A stretch of 8,494 bases of DNA from an uncultured Chlorobiaceae bacterium (GTDB taxonomy: Bacteria; Bacteroidota; Chlorobiia; Chlorobiales; Chlorobiaceae). Shown piece by piece: positions 1-6,953 of this stretch (positions are counted from its first letter, which is position 1; every line of letters starts with the position of its first letter). Below the pieces are notes generated by a model. That model was not told the DNA's origin, made no database searches, and worked only from the letters and a program-made list of their open reading frames with translations. Location of the stretch: contig CAILXE010000056.1 of assembly GCA_903838095.1 (NCBI GenBank), positions 1 to 8,494 on the forward strand, written 5' to 3'. The translations under genes were made by a program, and so were the position numbers.

Positions 1-2190
1 ATCAATGCGATTGAGGAACTCAGGATTGAAAACCCGTTTAAGGGCATCCTCAATGGTTGACTTCATCGCTTTATAGTTACCGGTAGAATCATCAGGAGGA
101 GTAAAGCCCATCCCCGATCCCGCGCCGAAATTCTTGATATCCTTGGCGCCAATGTTTGACGTCATGATAATAACGGTATTGCGGAAATCAACCTTTCGGC
201 CCATACCATCGGTCAGAATGCCTTCATCAAGCACCTGAAGCAGAATATTGAAAACATCAGGATGCGCTTTCTCAATTTCATCGACCAGCACAACTGAGTA
301 TGGTTTGCGACGAACTTTTTCAGTCAATTGCCCGCCCTCTTCGTAACCGACATAGCCGGGAGGAGCACCAACAAGACGACTGACGGAGAACTTCTCCATA
401 TACTCACTCATATCAGCCCTGATAAGAGCATCCTCACTGTCAAACATGTAGCGGGTCAGCGCTTTGGCAAGCTCAGTCTTGCCGACACCGGTCGGTCCAA
501 GAAAAATGAAGGAGCCGATAGGACGTGACGGATCTTTCAGGCCAGCACGAGTCCGCTGTATCGCCTTGGTGATCTTTTTGATCGCCTCATCCTGACCAAT
601 CACCTCTTTTGTCAGATCGGCTTCCATCGTCAGCAGTTTTTTGGATTCCGACTGAGCAACCCTGGCAACCGGAATACCGGTCATCATGGCAATCACAGAG
701 GTAATATCAGCCTCCGTAACATCATAAACGCTTTCGGCCGCCCTGTCCTCCCACTCCTGCTTTGCATGGTCAAGTGCGTCAAGCATACTTTTTTCCCGGT
801 CGCGGAGCCTTGCTGCCTCTTCAAAATTCTGCATCTTCACGACATGGTTCTTCTCGACCTTGATCTCTTCGATGGATTTTTCAAGATCAAGAATCTCCTG
901 CGGCACATGAATATTGCTCAGATGGACACGCGCTCCCGCCTCATCCATAACATCAATGGCCTTGTCGGGCAGAAACCGGTCGGTGATATAACGCTCGGAC
1001 AGCTTGACGGCTTTTTCGATTGAGTTTCCGGAATAATTGACATGGTGATGCGACTCGTACTTCGACTTGATATTATTCAGAATCTGGATGGTTTCATCAA
1101 CGGAGGTCGGTTCGACCATGATTTTCTGGAACCTCCGGTCAAGAGCGCCATCTTTTTCAATAAACTGACGATACTCATCAAGCGTGGTCGCCCCGATACA
1201 CTGAAGTTCGCCACGGGCAAGAGCAGGTTTAAAGATATTGCTTGCATCAAGCGAACCCGACGCGCCACCAGCCCCAACAATCGTGTGTAATTCATCGATA
1301 AAGAGAATGACATCGCGTGACCGCTCAAGTTCATTCATGAGCGCTTTCATCCTCTCCTCAAACTGCCCCCTGTATTTTGTTCCTGCTACAAGCGCCGCAA
1401 GATCAAGCGCCACAACCCTCTTGTCGTAAAGCACCCTCGACACTTTGCGCTGCACAATCTTGAGGGCAAGGCCTTCCGCAATAGCGGTCTTGCCGACGCC
1501 GGGCTCACCAATCAGTACCGGATTATTCTTTTTCCGACGGCTCAAAACCTGGGCCACTCGCTCTATCTCCTTTTCACGGCCAATAATAGGATCAAGTTTA
1601 TCATCAAGTGCAAGACGGGTAAGATCCCGACCAAAATTATCGAGCACCGGAGTCTTGGTTCTCTCCCCTTTTCTTGGATCAGGCTTTTTCGGCTGCCGCT
1701 CAGAGGAGCCCGACGAAAAGGCTCCTTCCATAGAGGGTTCATCAGGATCACTTTTACTGCTCGAAATACCAGTCAGTTCATCCCTGACAAGATCATAGGT
1801 CACACCAAGCTGCTCAAGAATCTGGGAGGCAATATTGTCCTCCCCTTTCATGATCGACAACAGAAGGTGCTCTGTCCCAATGACGTTCGACTTGCATATC
1901 TTCGCTTCGAGATAGGTAATTTTCAGCACCTTCTCGGCCTGCTTTGTCAGAGGAACATTACCCATCTGGGCTTCAGCTATCCTCGGATGGGTGCTCTCTT
2001 CGATTTTCTGCTTCAGGCCATACAAATCTATCTTGAGATTTTTTAATATTCGGGCACCAATACCCTCTCCCTCCCTGATAAGGCCAAGGAGAAGATGCTC
2101 TGTCCCTATATAGTCATGACCTAATCGTAACGCCTCTTCCCGGCTGAGGCGGATAACATCCTGTACTCTATCTGAAAAATTTCCTTCCAT
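1..2190 (-). CDS. clpC: ATP-dependent Clp protease ATP-binding subunit ClpC (C-terminus outside window)
   Basis: Two-domain AAA+ unfoldase that feeds substrates to the ClpP protease in the cytoplasm. The reading frame is open for exactly 730 codons from ATG at 2190 to the window edge. Two Clp N repeats occupy about residues 3-145, each with an 'IGTEHLLL' motif. A charged, Ser/Pro-rich linker runs to about 185. The first Walker A is GEPGVGKT at 228-235, with its Walker B FIDE ending near 300. A UVR-type coiled middle segment with '[12 protein letters not shown]' lies near 440-470 and separates ClpC from ClpA. The second Walker A is GPTGVGKT at 565-572, followed by [11 protein letters not shown] and the 'FLNRID' segment at the edge. 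ClpC is usually about 810-850 residues, so roughly 100 are missing. The upstream sequence has only a weak purine stretch (AGAAAAGA) as ribosome binding site. No frame break is seen. Confidence 0.97.
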   Translation of the reverse strand, partial: MEGNFSDRVQDVIRLSREEALRLGHDYIGTEHLLLGLIREGEGIGARILKNLKIDLYGLKQKIEESTHPRIAEAQMGNVPLTKQAEKVLKITYLEAKICKSNVIGTEHLLLSIMKGEDNIASQILEQLGVTYDLVRDELTGISSSKSDPDEPSMEGAFSSGSSERQPKKPDPRKGERTKTPVLDNFGRDLTRLALDDKLDPIIGREKEIERVAQVLSRRKKNNPVLIGEPGVGKTAIAEGLALKIVQRKVSRVLYDKRVVALDLAALVAGTKYRGQFEERMKALMNELERSRDVILFIDELHTIVGAGGASGSLDASNIFKPALARGELQCIGATTLDEYRQFIEKDGALDRRFQKIMVEPTSVDETIQILNNIKSKYESHHHVNYSGNSIEKAVKLSERYITDRFLPDKAIDVMDEAGARVHLSNIHVPQEILDLEKSIEEIKVEKNHVVKMQNFEEAARLRDREKSMLDALDHAKQEWEDRAAESVYDVTEADITSVIAMMTGIPVARVAQSESKKLLTMEADLTKEVIGQDEAIKKITKAIQRTRAGLKDPSRPIGSFIFLGPTGVGKTELAKALTRYMFDSEDALIRADMSEYMEKFSVSRLVGAPPGYVGYEEGGQLTEKVRRKPYSVVLVDEIEKAHPDVFNILLQVLDEGILTDGMGRKVDFRNTVIIMTSNIGAKDIKNFGAGSGMGFTPPDDSTGNYKAMKSTIEDALKRVFNPEFLNRID

Positions 2191-2266
2191 TCTTTTCTGT
2201 ACAATAAAATTGTTGTGGCACCCTGTTTGACCAGCTCCATATTTGCACACGGCAAAAATGAGTAAA

Positions 2267-2296
2267 AAAATACTTATTTAAAGATAGCTATGTTAA
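2267..2296 (-). promoter_or_regulatory. Weak candidate promoter for clpC
   Basis: In the 173-base gap between clpC and the divergent gene at 2364, the minus strand carries TTAACA (2291-2296, 5 of 6 matches to the -35 consensus), an 18-base gap and TATTTT (2267-2272, 4 of 6 matches to -10). This gives a leader of about 70 bases. The gap is AT-rich and I see no CIRCE element (TTAGCACTC inverted repeat) or CtsR-type repeat, so heat-shock control by those repressors is not supported. The match is weak and could be chance. Confidence 0.22.
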
Positions 2297-2363
2297 GAGC
2301 AATTCCATAGAAACAGCAAACTCTTTCTTTCGATTAAAGGTTCTTCTCTGTTAATACTCAGCT

Positions 2364-2834
2364 ATGAATGTCCAACACATTCTGATTGATGACAACAGCC
2401 CTATTCACCGGGAGTTGTCAATATACCGGACCGGCACCATAAATCGGGTACGGCTTCAGGATACATCGTACAAGGCGTACGGCACTCTGGAGATAGATGC
2501 CCACAATTACGCCGCATTTTTTCATTACGGCCTGCCTGAATTGTTGAGCAACCTGCCATTCATCTCTGAAAGCGGCAACGGTCTTGACAGTTGGGATGAG
2601 GCGTTTCTGCATACCAGCAGCCTTGGCTCCATGAACACGATCATTGATGAACGCATGGCATCCATTGATCCGGAACATCATGAAACAATTCTGCTCGGCT
2701 GGCATGATCAGCCGGTTGGAGTGGCTTACTTTCGTGACATTGATCCGCGACGGTTTATTGAATTTCTTGGAACACTGAGGAAGTTTGTGGAAGAATCGTC
2801 AGAAGAGAAGTATGATCTGGAGTTTATTTTGTAG
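2364..2834 (+). CDS. Hypothetical protein, 156 aa
   Basis: I do not recognise the family. The protein is acidic and looks soluble: there is no signal peptide and no membrane segment. The middle contains the aromatic stretch 'NYAAFFHYGLPELLSNLPF' (about residues 48-66), and the C-terminal half has 'ILLGWHDQPVGVAYFRDID', which reads like two beta strands around a turn, then an amphipathic helix ending in a Glu-rich tail. ATG at 2364 is the first start in frame. No Shine-Dalgarno sequence precedes it, which is also true of several other genes here. It is divergent from clpC, and its 3' end overlaps the truncated toxin stub on the other strand by 11 bases. The long open frame, isolated on an otherwise minus-strand stretch, argues that it is a real gene, probably a lineage-restricted one. 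The minus-strand frame at 2418-2705 is its shadow. Confidence 0.75.
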   Translation: MNVQHILIDDNSPIHRELSIYRTGTINRVRLQDTSYKAYGTLEIDAHNYAAFFHYGLPELLSNLPFISESGNGLDSWDEAFLHTSSLGSMNTIIDERMASIDPEHHETILLGWHDQPVGVAYFRDIDPRRFIEFLGTLRKFVEESSEEKYDLEFIL

Positions 2835-2928
2835 CAAACTCATAGCCCAATCCGGAACATTGGTCATTATAATAATCAACTGCATCAGTAAGCTCCTTTT
2901 CAGCAACTGATAACATGAAAATCTTCAT
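2824..2928 (-). pseudogene. Truncated RelE/ParE-type toxin, first 34 codons only
   Basis: Too short for a standard ORF call. The ATG (2926-2928) overlaps the stop of the antitoxin gene at 2925 as ATGA, the usual arrangement of antitoxin-toxin pairs. The translation begins MKIFMLSVAEKELTDAVDYY and continues to 'GLGYEFATK', matching the N-terminus typical of ParE/RelE ribonuclease-fold toxins ('xAexELxdAxxYYxxqxxGLGxeF'). Such toxins run to about 95 residues. This one stops with TAA at 2824-2826, inside the 3' end of the convergent gene, so the beta sheet and catalytic C-terminal half are missing. No continuation is seen in other frames further left. It is most likely an inactive remnant. Confidence 0.72.
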
Positions 2929-3149
2929 CTTTGATTGAGTCTTGCAACAACATCTTCAACAGGCGACTCTTTGAGCTCAGCACGGTCAAAAGCATCAAAT
3001 CGAGATTCAACCTCTTCCGCCCATGCACTGTCGGTGCGCTTGCTTGAGGAACGATCAAAACTCTGAAACAATTTTTCAATGAGTTCAGCCCGTTCGACAG
3101 GCTGTAAATCAAGAGCCGCTTTAAAAACATGCTCAACAAGTGCTGTCAT
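2925..3149 (-). CDS. Addiction-module antitoxin-like protein, 74 aa
   Basis: Small, acidic protein resembling the 'putative addiction module component' family (TIGR02574-like), the antitoxin partners of ParE/RelE toxins. The N-terminal half is helical with 'LQPVERAELIEKLFQSF' (about residues 15-31), typical of the family. The 'AWAEEVESRFDAFDRAELKESPVEDVVARL' region matches the family signature W-x-x-E-[IV]-x-x-R-x-x-A followed by a short linker and a terminal helix. ATG at 3147-3149 has no clear Shine-Dalgarno sequence. It overlaps the truncated toxin stub by 4 bases (ATGA). In the family the antitoxin binds and blocks the toxin and represses the operon; here the toxin is cut short, so this gene is probably an orphan. 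Family assignment is from remembered motif pattern. Confidence 0.78.
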   Translation of the reverse strand: MTALVEHVFKAALDLQPVERAELIEKLFQSFDRSSSKRTDSAWAEEVESRFDAFDRAELKESPVEDVVARLNQR

Positions 3150-3196
3150 ATTTTAAATCATTTATTTATAATAAATTAAAGCGCAATAAGAACTGT

Positions 3197-3259
3197 TCAT
3201 AACTTGATTTCATGAAGATCATCAGAAGCTGTTTCAGTCCACCTTATGGCTCGAGCCAT
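3197..3259 (-). pseudogene. Truncated ParE-type toxin, first 20 codons only
   Basis: A second toxin stub, also too short for a standard ORF call. ATG at 3257-3259 lies inside the last codons of the upstream antitoxin-type gene (16-base overlap, different frame). The translation starts MARAIRWTETASDDLHEIK and then hits TGA at 3197-3199. The pattern 'I-x-W-T-x-x-A-x-x-D-L-x-x-I' is the classic start of ParE/RelE toxins, normally followed by 'xYIaxds' and some 75 more residues. I tried the neighbouring frames downstream (toward 3150) and found no continuation beyond one possible tyrosine, so most of the gene is deleted rather than merely frameshifted. About 47 AT-rich bases then separate it from the next antitoxin gene. 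Confidence 0.68.
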
Positions 3260-3462
3260 TGTGCTATGCGTTTTTCCAACTCTTCTTCTGAAATGGTATT
3301 CCCTGATTCAACATCTTCAAGACCACGATTTATTTTCTGACAAACATAAATATGATACTGTATGTCATCAAAAGAAACATTTTCAGGGAGTTGATCAAGT
3401 AATTGCTGTACTTCATGTTTTTCCTGAAGCAAAAAAACCTCCTCTCGTGTGATTAAGGACAA
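3244..3462 (-). CDS. Small antitoxin-type protein of a ParE-like module, up to 72 aa
   Basis: Short acidic protein with 'LLDQLPENVSFDDIQYHIYVCQKINRGLEDVESG' followed by 'TISEEELEKRIAQWL'. This layout (a Pro-bounded helix, 'DDIQYHxYVxxKIxxGLxxxExG', then an 'E-E-x-x-x-R-x-x-W' tail) is common in small antitoxins encoded directly before ParE-type toxins, and a toxin stub does follow, overlapping its 3' end. The longest frame starts with TTG at 3460-3462. A strong Shine-Dalgarno sequence (GGAGG) lies inside this frame, 5 bases before an in-frame TTG at 3430-3432, so translation may really begin there and give a 62-residue protein. No ATG start is available in frame near the 5' end. It is probably an orphan antitoxin now. 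Confidence 0.72.
   Translation of the reverse strand: MSLITREEVFLLQEKHEVQQLLDQLPENVSFDDIQYHIYVCQKINRGLEDVESGNTISEEELEKRIAQWLEP
3246..3259. repeat. Perfect 14-bp palindrome over the toxin start and antitoxin stop
   Basis: ATGGCTCGAGCCAT reads the same on both strands. On the minus-strand transcript it contains the stub toxin's AUG and the antitoxin's last codons and stop. In RNA it could fold as a 5-bp stem (AUGGC/GCCAU) with a UCGA loop that hides the toxin start. It could equally be a chance product of the coding sequences. Confidence 0.6.
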
Positions 3463-3493
3463 TAGTGATGGCTTTCATAAAGTCTCGAAACAC

Positions 3494-4309
3494 TCACCCA
3501 ACCGGATCAGGATGCAAAAAACTGTAGCCCAGCGCACTGACCAGCTTGTCGCTGTTCACCACTTTAAACGGAGCTGGTGCGTCAGATGGCGCCAGAGGGA
3601 GTCTTGGAACTCCTGCCGCATCGGCTGCTTTGCCGTAATAGTCGCGACGGAGGATATGATTGGGACTACAGGCGTTGAACACTTCGCCCCACTGCTGCAA
3701 GCGGATAATCTCCGACATGATTTTGATGCAATCGTCACGATGGATCAGGTTCATCGGCTGATCAGGATTCGTCACCGCTGTCAACGCAGCGAGATACTTT
3801 TCAGGGTTACGGTCATAACCAACCAAGCCGCCAAAACGCAGCACCGTGGACTGAAATCCGCTCTCCTGCATCAGCATCTCTTCGACAAGGAGCAGAGCCT
3901 GCCCGGACGGGGATTCGGGATCAACGGCATCCTCTTCAGTAACTTCCCGATTGAGCGATGGATAGACCGAGGTGGAGCTGACCATCAGAACGGAGCGCAC
4001 CGGCGACTGACCAAGCGCGTCAATCAGTGACGAGAACTGCTCGATGTGGTACTCGGCAATATCCTCGCGCCGCGTCGGCGGAATATTGACAATAAGGATA
4101 TCGCTCTGGAGAAACGCAACAACATCGTCGCCGGTTATCTCGGGCTCAAGTCGTATCAGATAAGGCTCGACCCCGGCATCCTGCAAGACCTCAAGCTTGT
4201 CCTCCGTCGTGGTCGATCCTTTGACTGAATAGCCCTCTTTGACGAGCGTCTGTGCAAGCGGCAACCCGAGCCAGCCGCACCCGAGTATAGTAATGGTCTC
4301 TTTCTGCAT
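3494..4309 (-). CDS. Atypical NAD(P)-dependent epimerase/SDR family protein, 271 aa
   Basis: Extended short-chain dehydrogenase-like protein, probably cytoplasmic. The N-terminus is a Rossmann fold: 'ITILGCGWLGLPLA' with G10-C-G12-W-L-G15 as the nucleotide-binding loop, 'VNIPPTRRED' near 74-83, and 'SVLMVSSTSVYPS' at 106-118. Further family marks are 'VLRFGGLVGYDRNP' (156-169) and 'MNLIHRDDCI' (186-195). At the place where classical members have the catalytic YxxxK, it reads S-G-Q-A-L (about 135-139), so the pair is absent. This puts it with the atypical SDRs of the E. coli YeeZ type, whose substrates are unknown. ATG at 4307-4309 has AGAGGA just 4 bases before it. It starts 10 bases after the cytochrome gene, implying co-transcription. 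The plus-strand frame at 3449-4030 is a shadow. Confidence 0.88.
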   Translation of the reverse strand: MQKETITILGCGWLGLPLAQTLVKEGYSVKGSTTTEDKLEVLQDAGVEPYLIRLEPEITGDDVVAFLQSDILIVNIPPTRREDIAEYHIEQFSSLIDALGQSPVRSVLMVSSTSVYPSLNREVTEEDAVDPESPSGQALLLVEEMLMQESGFQSTVLRFGGLVGYDRNPEKYLAALTAVTNPDQPMNLIHRDDCIKIMSEIIRLQQWGEVFNACSPNHILRRDYYGKAADAAGVPRLPLAPSDAPAPFKVVNSDKLVSALGYSFLHPDPVG

Positions 4310-4319
4310 GATTCCTCTT

Positions 4320-4646
4320 TTAGTGTTGCGGTTTCAATGACCTAATGTACATGATCACCGACTGCATTTCAATGGAATTCTCATCGAGTTTCAATCCTTT
4401 CAATGGACCGGCAATACAGGTATTGACCTGTCCGGCAAGATTCTGGTTTTTCCAGGCGTTTTCCAGCCCCGCGCCTCCAGGATGACATTCTGCACAGCTT
4501 TTTCCGGAGGTTGCGCCGGAAAGTGATTGAGAGTTGAAAAGCAGACGCCCTTTTTCTATTGAAGGCTTTTCAGCAGCAAAAGCCCATCCCATATGCATCG
4601 AAACGATCAGCAAGATGAACAGGGGAAAACACAATACACTCTTCAT
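4320..4646 (-). CDS. Secreted mono-haem cytochrome c, 108 aa
   Basis: Small class I-like c-type cytochrome for electron transfer outside the cytoplasmic membrane. A signal peptide covers about residues 1-24 (basic Lys2, hydrophobic core, 'WAFA' cleavage site), leaving a mature protein of about 84 residues. The single haem-binding motif is C51-A-E-C54-H55. Near the C-terminus 'SIEMQSVIMYIRSL' provides the likely distal Met ligand (M94; M99 is the alternative) on the last helix. An additional Cys77 in 'VNTCIAGPLKG' is outside the haem motif. It has the best ribosome binding site in the window. The redox partner is not evident; sulfur or photosynthetic electron transfer would fit a green sulfur bacterium, but that is inference. 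It lies 63 bases after the cysteine-rich gene and 10 before the SDR gene. Confidence 0.9.
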   Translation of the reverse strand: MKSVLCFPLFILLIVSMHMGWAFAAEKPSIEKGRLLFNSQSLSGATSGKSCAECHPGGAGLENAWKNQNLAGQVNTCIAGPLKGLKLDENSIEMQSVIMYIRSLKPQH

Positions 4647-4653
4647 GGTATAT

Positions 4654-4659
4654 CTCCTT
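4654..4659 (-). promoter_or_regulatory. Strong ribosome binding site of the cytochrome gene
   Basis: AAGGAG lies 7 bases before the ATG at 4646. It is the only near-ideal Shine-Dalgarno sequence at a clear gene start in this window; most neighbours have weak or no such site, which suggests the cytochrome is translated more strongly than its neighbours. Confidence 0.8.
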
Positions 4660-4709
4660 TATTTAAAGACAATTATCAAATTTTTATCCAAAACACCTCG
4701 CGAGAGTGC

Positions 4710-4931
4710 TCAGGCACTTTCACCCGTACCGGCCTGCTCAATCAATCGGTCAAGACAGGTGCTGCACACACAGGTTTCGTAACGTTCGGCAAGATTCTCT
4801 TTCACTTCGGCGGGCACCTTCCTGGTAGCACACCAGCATGTTGAGGAGAGCCCGCAAGTAAATGATTCCTTGCAGATCGGGCAGGTTACTGTTTTGCCGC
4901 TGCCGATAGTATGTTCGATAGATGTTGTCAT
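4710..4931 (-). CDS. Cysteine-rich CWC family small protein, 73 aa
   Basis: Small cytoplasmic protein with eight cysteines: C17-x2-C20, C26, C32-W-C34, C54, C56 and C59. The central C-W-C motif and the outer cysteine pairs match the 'Cys-rich CWC' family (Pfam Cys_rich_CWC), thought to bind zinc or another metal; its function is unknown. The cysteine arrangement leaves two four-cysteine sets, enough for two metal sites or one shared knuckle. The C-terminal tail 'LDRLIEQAGTGESA' is helical then disordered. ATG at 4929-4931 is the only reasonable start and has no Shine-Dalgarno sequence. It lies 25 bases after the DUF4130-type gene, so it is probably in the same transcript. Confidence 0.82.
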   Translation of the reverse strand: MTTSIEHTIGSGKTVTCPICKESFTCGLSSTCWCATRKVPAEVKENLAERYETCVCSTCLDRLIEQAGTGESA

Positions 4932-4956
4932 GTGTACAGATTTAGAATGTTTGAAG

Positions 4957-5700
4957 TCACTCCCCCTGCTTCTCCGTCAGATACTTCCAGTACTTCATCG
5001 GCATGTTGGATTTCTGGAGGCGGGCATTCTTGCGATCCGGGATGGCAATAGTTTTAAAGAAGGTCTGCCACAGCGCCTGTACCTGTTTTTCGTCATCCGA
5101 GAGAGCCGGTGTTGTGAACTGTTCGATGGCACCAAACTGAAGGGCGCCATTGCTCCAGCGGGCAGCGGTTCGGCGTTTGACATCGTAGAGAAACCAGTGT
5201 TGTGCTTTCAGCCTTGTGCGAAAATGGTATGCGAGAGGATGGATAATGTTGTGATCCGGCTCCATTTTTGCAAGATATGCCCCATCCCTGAGTTTTTCGA
5301 ATCGCAACAGACCTTTCATGCGATGCAACTCTCTGGCTGCTTTTTTGGAAATGGAGACAATATCGCGCACAGCAGCATGAGTGAGGTAACCATTAATCTT
5401 GTCACCATGCGTAAAGGCAAGCGAAATGTAGTGGAGCAAACTGGTTTCCATTCCTTCTTTTTCGGCAAGCATACAAAAGTAGAGGGTGTGCGCCACATCT
5501 GGCAACTGCATCCGAAGACGGGAAAAAAGCGATTCTGCAAGGGTTGGATCGGTGCCGATAAAAAAACCATCTTCAAAGAGAGTATCCTTGCGCTCCGACA
5601 GAGCAACCCGTTCCGGATCAGACTCTTCTGCAAGAATCCATGCAATGGCTGAAAGAAGACCGTCAGCGGTGCCGTCGTAGAGGTATCGGTTCATGCCCAT
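4957..5700 (-). CDS. DUF4130-type DNA metabolism protein, partner of radical SAM protein, 247 aa
   Basis: Matches the family annotated as 'probable DNA metabolism protein' (TIGR03915, DUF4130), which almost always sits beside the radical SAM protein encoded just upstream. Recognisable parts are the N-terminal 'YLYDGTADGLLSAIAW', the middle 'DPEHNIIHPLAYHF'-like segment (actual: EPDHNIIHPLAYHFRTRLK), 'WFLYDVKRRTAARWSNG', and the C-terminal 'MPMKYWKYLTEKQ' close to the family's ending. In some genomes the same domain is fused to a uracil-DNA-glycosylase (UdgX-like) domain; at 247 residues this copy has no room for one. The ATG at 5698-5700 shares its A with the TAA stop of the radical SAM gene, so the two are translationally coupled; ATG two codons later is an alternative. 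The biochemical role is unknown. Confidence 0.88.
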   Translation of the reverse strand: MGMNRYLYDGTADGLLSAIAWILAEESDPERVALSERKDTLFEDGFFIGTDPTLAESLFSRLRMQLPDVAHTLYFCMLAEKEGMETSLLHYISLAFTHGDKINGYLTHAAVRDIVSISKKAARELHRMKGLLRFEKLRDGAYLAKMEPDHNIIHPLAYHFRTRLKAQHWFLYDVKRRTAARWSNGALQFGAIEQFTTPALSDDEKQVQALWQTFFKTIAIPDRKNARLQKSNMPMKYWKYLTEKQGE

Positions 5701-6953
5701 TATACAAAAAGACCGGAAAGAACCAGTTGTCTGGGAGCTTCTGCTCCAGCCCCTTCACCAAGCAGCAGTTGCTGCCGAATAAGGGCAGGTGTTCGGTCAG
5801 GTTTTTCAAAGGGACGCCCCGAGCTGGTAATAAAATATTTGGCGCGTTTCATCACCACCCCGATTCTTTTCATCCCCTCCGGAGTAATTGCTGAAAAACG
5901 GCGAGCAGCAATAATACGTTTTGCTGATGTGACACCAATACCAGGGACGCGCAACAGCGTGGCATAGTCGGCCCGGTTAATCTCAACCGGAAAGAATTCA
6001 GGATGACGCAAAGCCCAGGCGGTCTTGGGATCAAATGTTTCATCGAGATTTGGAAGATCATCCGAAAGAATCTCTTCGGCGGAAAAGCCGTAGAAGCGCA
6101 GAAGCCAGTCGGCCTGGTAGAGACGATGTTCTCGAAGTAAAGGAGGGGCCGCAAGAACAGGAAGACGGTTGTCGGCACTGACTGGCACATAAGCCGAATA
6201 GTAAACGCGCTTGAGATTCATCTTTTTGTAGAGCCCTTGAGAGAGACGTAAAATCTGAAAGTCAGTTTCAGGGCTTGCGCCGATAATCATCTGGGTGCTT
6301 TGACCTGCTGGAGCAAAACGCGGTGCTCTGCGATCGGCTTTGCGTTCAACAAGGCTGGAGTGTATCTCCCTGCCAATGAGCGCCATAGGCTCAAGAATCG
6401 AATCTTTATGCTTCTGTGGCGCAAGTCGCTGAAGCGAAACCTGCGAAGGAAGCTCAATATTAACACTGATACGATCGGCATACAGCCCGGCTTTACGAAC
6501 CAGTTCGCTGCTGCAACCAGGAATGATTTTCAGATGGATATAGCCGCCAAATTGCTCTTCGAGACGCAACGTTTCGACCACCCTGACCATCCGCTCCATG
6601 GTAACATCAGGACTCTGCATCACGGCTGAACTTAAAAAGAGGCCTTCAATGTAGTTTCGACGATAAAAATCAAGGGTCAGATCGACCACTTCCCGGGCAG
6701 TAAAAGAGGCGCGCTCGACAGGATTACTTGACCGGTTGACACAGTAGGCGCAATCATAACGGCAATCGTTGGAAAGCAGAAGTTTAAGAAGAGAGATACA
6801 GCGCCCGTCATCCGACCACGAGTGGCAGATTCCGCTCTGGGATGTATTGCCGGTTCCACACGAAGGAGCTTCTCGCTTGCTTCCGCTGGAAGCACACGAA
6901 GCATCATAACGAGCTGCACCAGAAAGAATCTGTAATTTCGCCAGGGTATCCAT
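5700..6953 (-). CDS. Putative DNA modification/repair radical SAM protein, 417 aa
   Basis: Radical SAM enzyme of the TIGR03916 type ('putative DNA modification/repair'), with unknown substrate. The iron-sulfur/SAM motif is C64-R-Y-D-C68-A-Y-C71, followed by 'NRSSNPVERASFTAREVVDL'-type sequence and a TIM-barrel core ('GLFLSSAVMQSPD', 'YIHLKIIPGCS', 'RISVNIELPS', 'QMIIGASPETD'). Four additional cysteines upstream (C20, C32, C43, C52) are typical of this family and might bind a further cluster. Near the C-terminus 'INRADYATLLRVPGIGVTSAKRII' (about 322-348) is a helix-hairpin-helix, a DNA-binding element. I chose ATG at 6951-6953 because it gives the family N-terminus 'MDTLAKLQILSGAARYDASC'; the longer start at 7040 would run through the tRNA gene. 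No Shine-Dalgarno sequence is present; the leader is pyrimidine-rich. Confidence 0.92.
   Translation of the reverse strand: MDTLAKLQILSGAARYDASCASSGSKREAPSCGTGNTSQSGICHSWSDDGRCISLLKLLLSNDCRYDCAYCVNRSSNPVERASFTAREVVDLTLDFYRRNYIEGLFLSSAVMQSPDVTMERMVRVVETLRLEEQFGGYIHLKIIPGCSSELVRKAGLYADRISVNIELPSQVSLQRLAPQKHKDSILEPMALIGREIHSSLVERKADRRAPRFAPAGQSTQMIIGASPETDFQILRLSQGLYKKMNLKRVYYSAYVPVSADNRLPVLAAPPLLREHRLYQADWLLRFYGFSAEEILSDDLPNLDETFDPKTAWALRHPEFFPVEINRADYATLLRVPGIGVTSAKRIIAARRFSAITPEGMKRIGVVMKRAKYFITSSGRPFEKPDRTPALIRQQLLLGEGAGAEAPRQLVLSGLFV

Noticed and set aside
3449..4030. 193-codon plus-strand open frame
   Set aside because: It is antisense to the SDR gene with its GxGxxG and other motifs; the translation resembles nothing and is a shadow frame.
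4644..4659. AAGGAGATATACCATG is identical to the ribosome site of common T7 expression vectors
   Set aside because: Only 16 bases match, flanking bases differ, and no T7 promoter, lac operator or tag is nearby; it is a natural strong ribosome site and not vector sequence.
4870..5652. 260-codon plus-strand open frame
   Set aside because: It lies antisense to the DUF4130-type and cysteine-rich genes, which show clear family motifs; its own translation has no recognisable domain.
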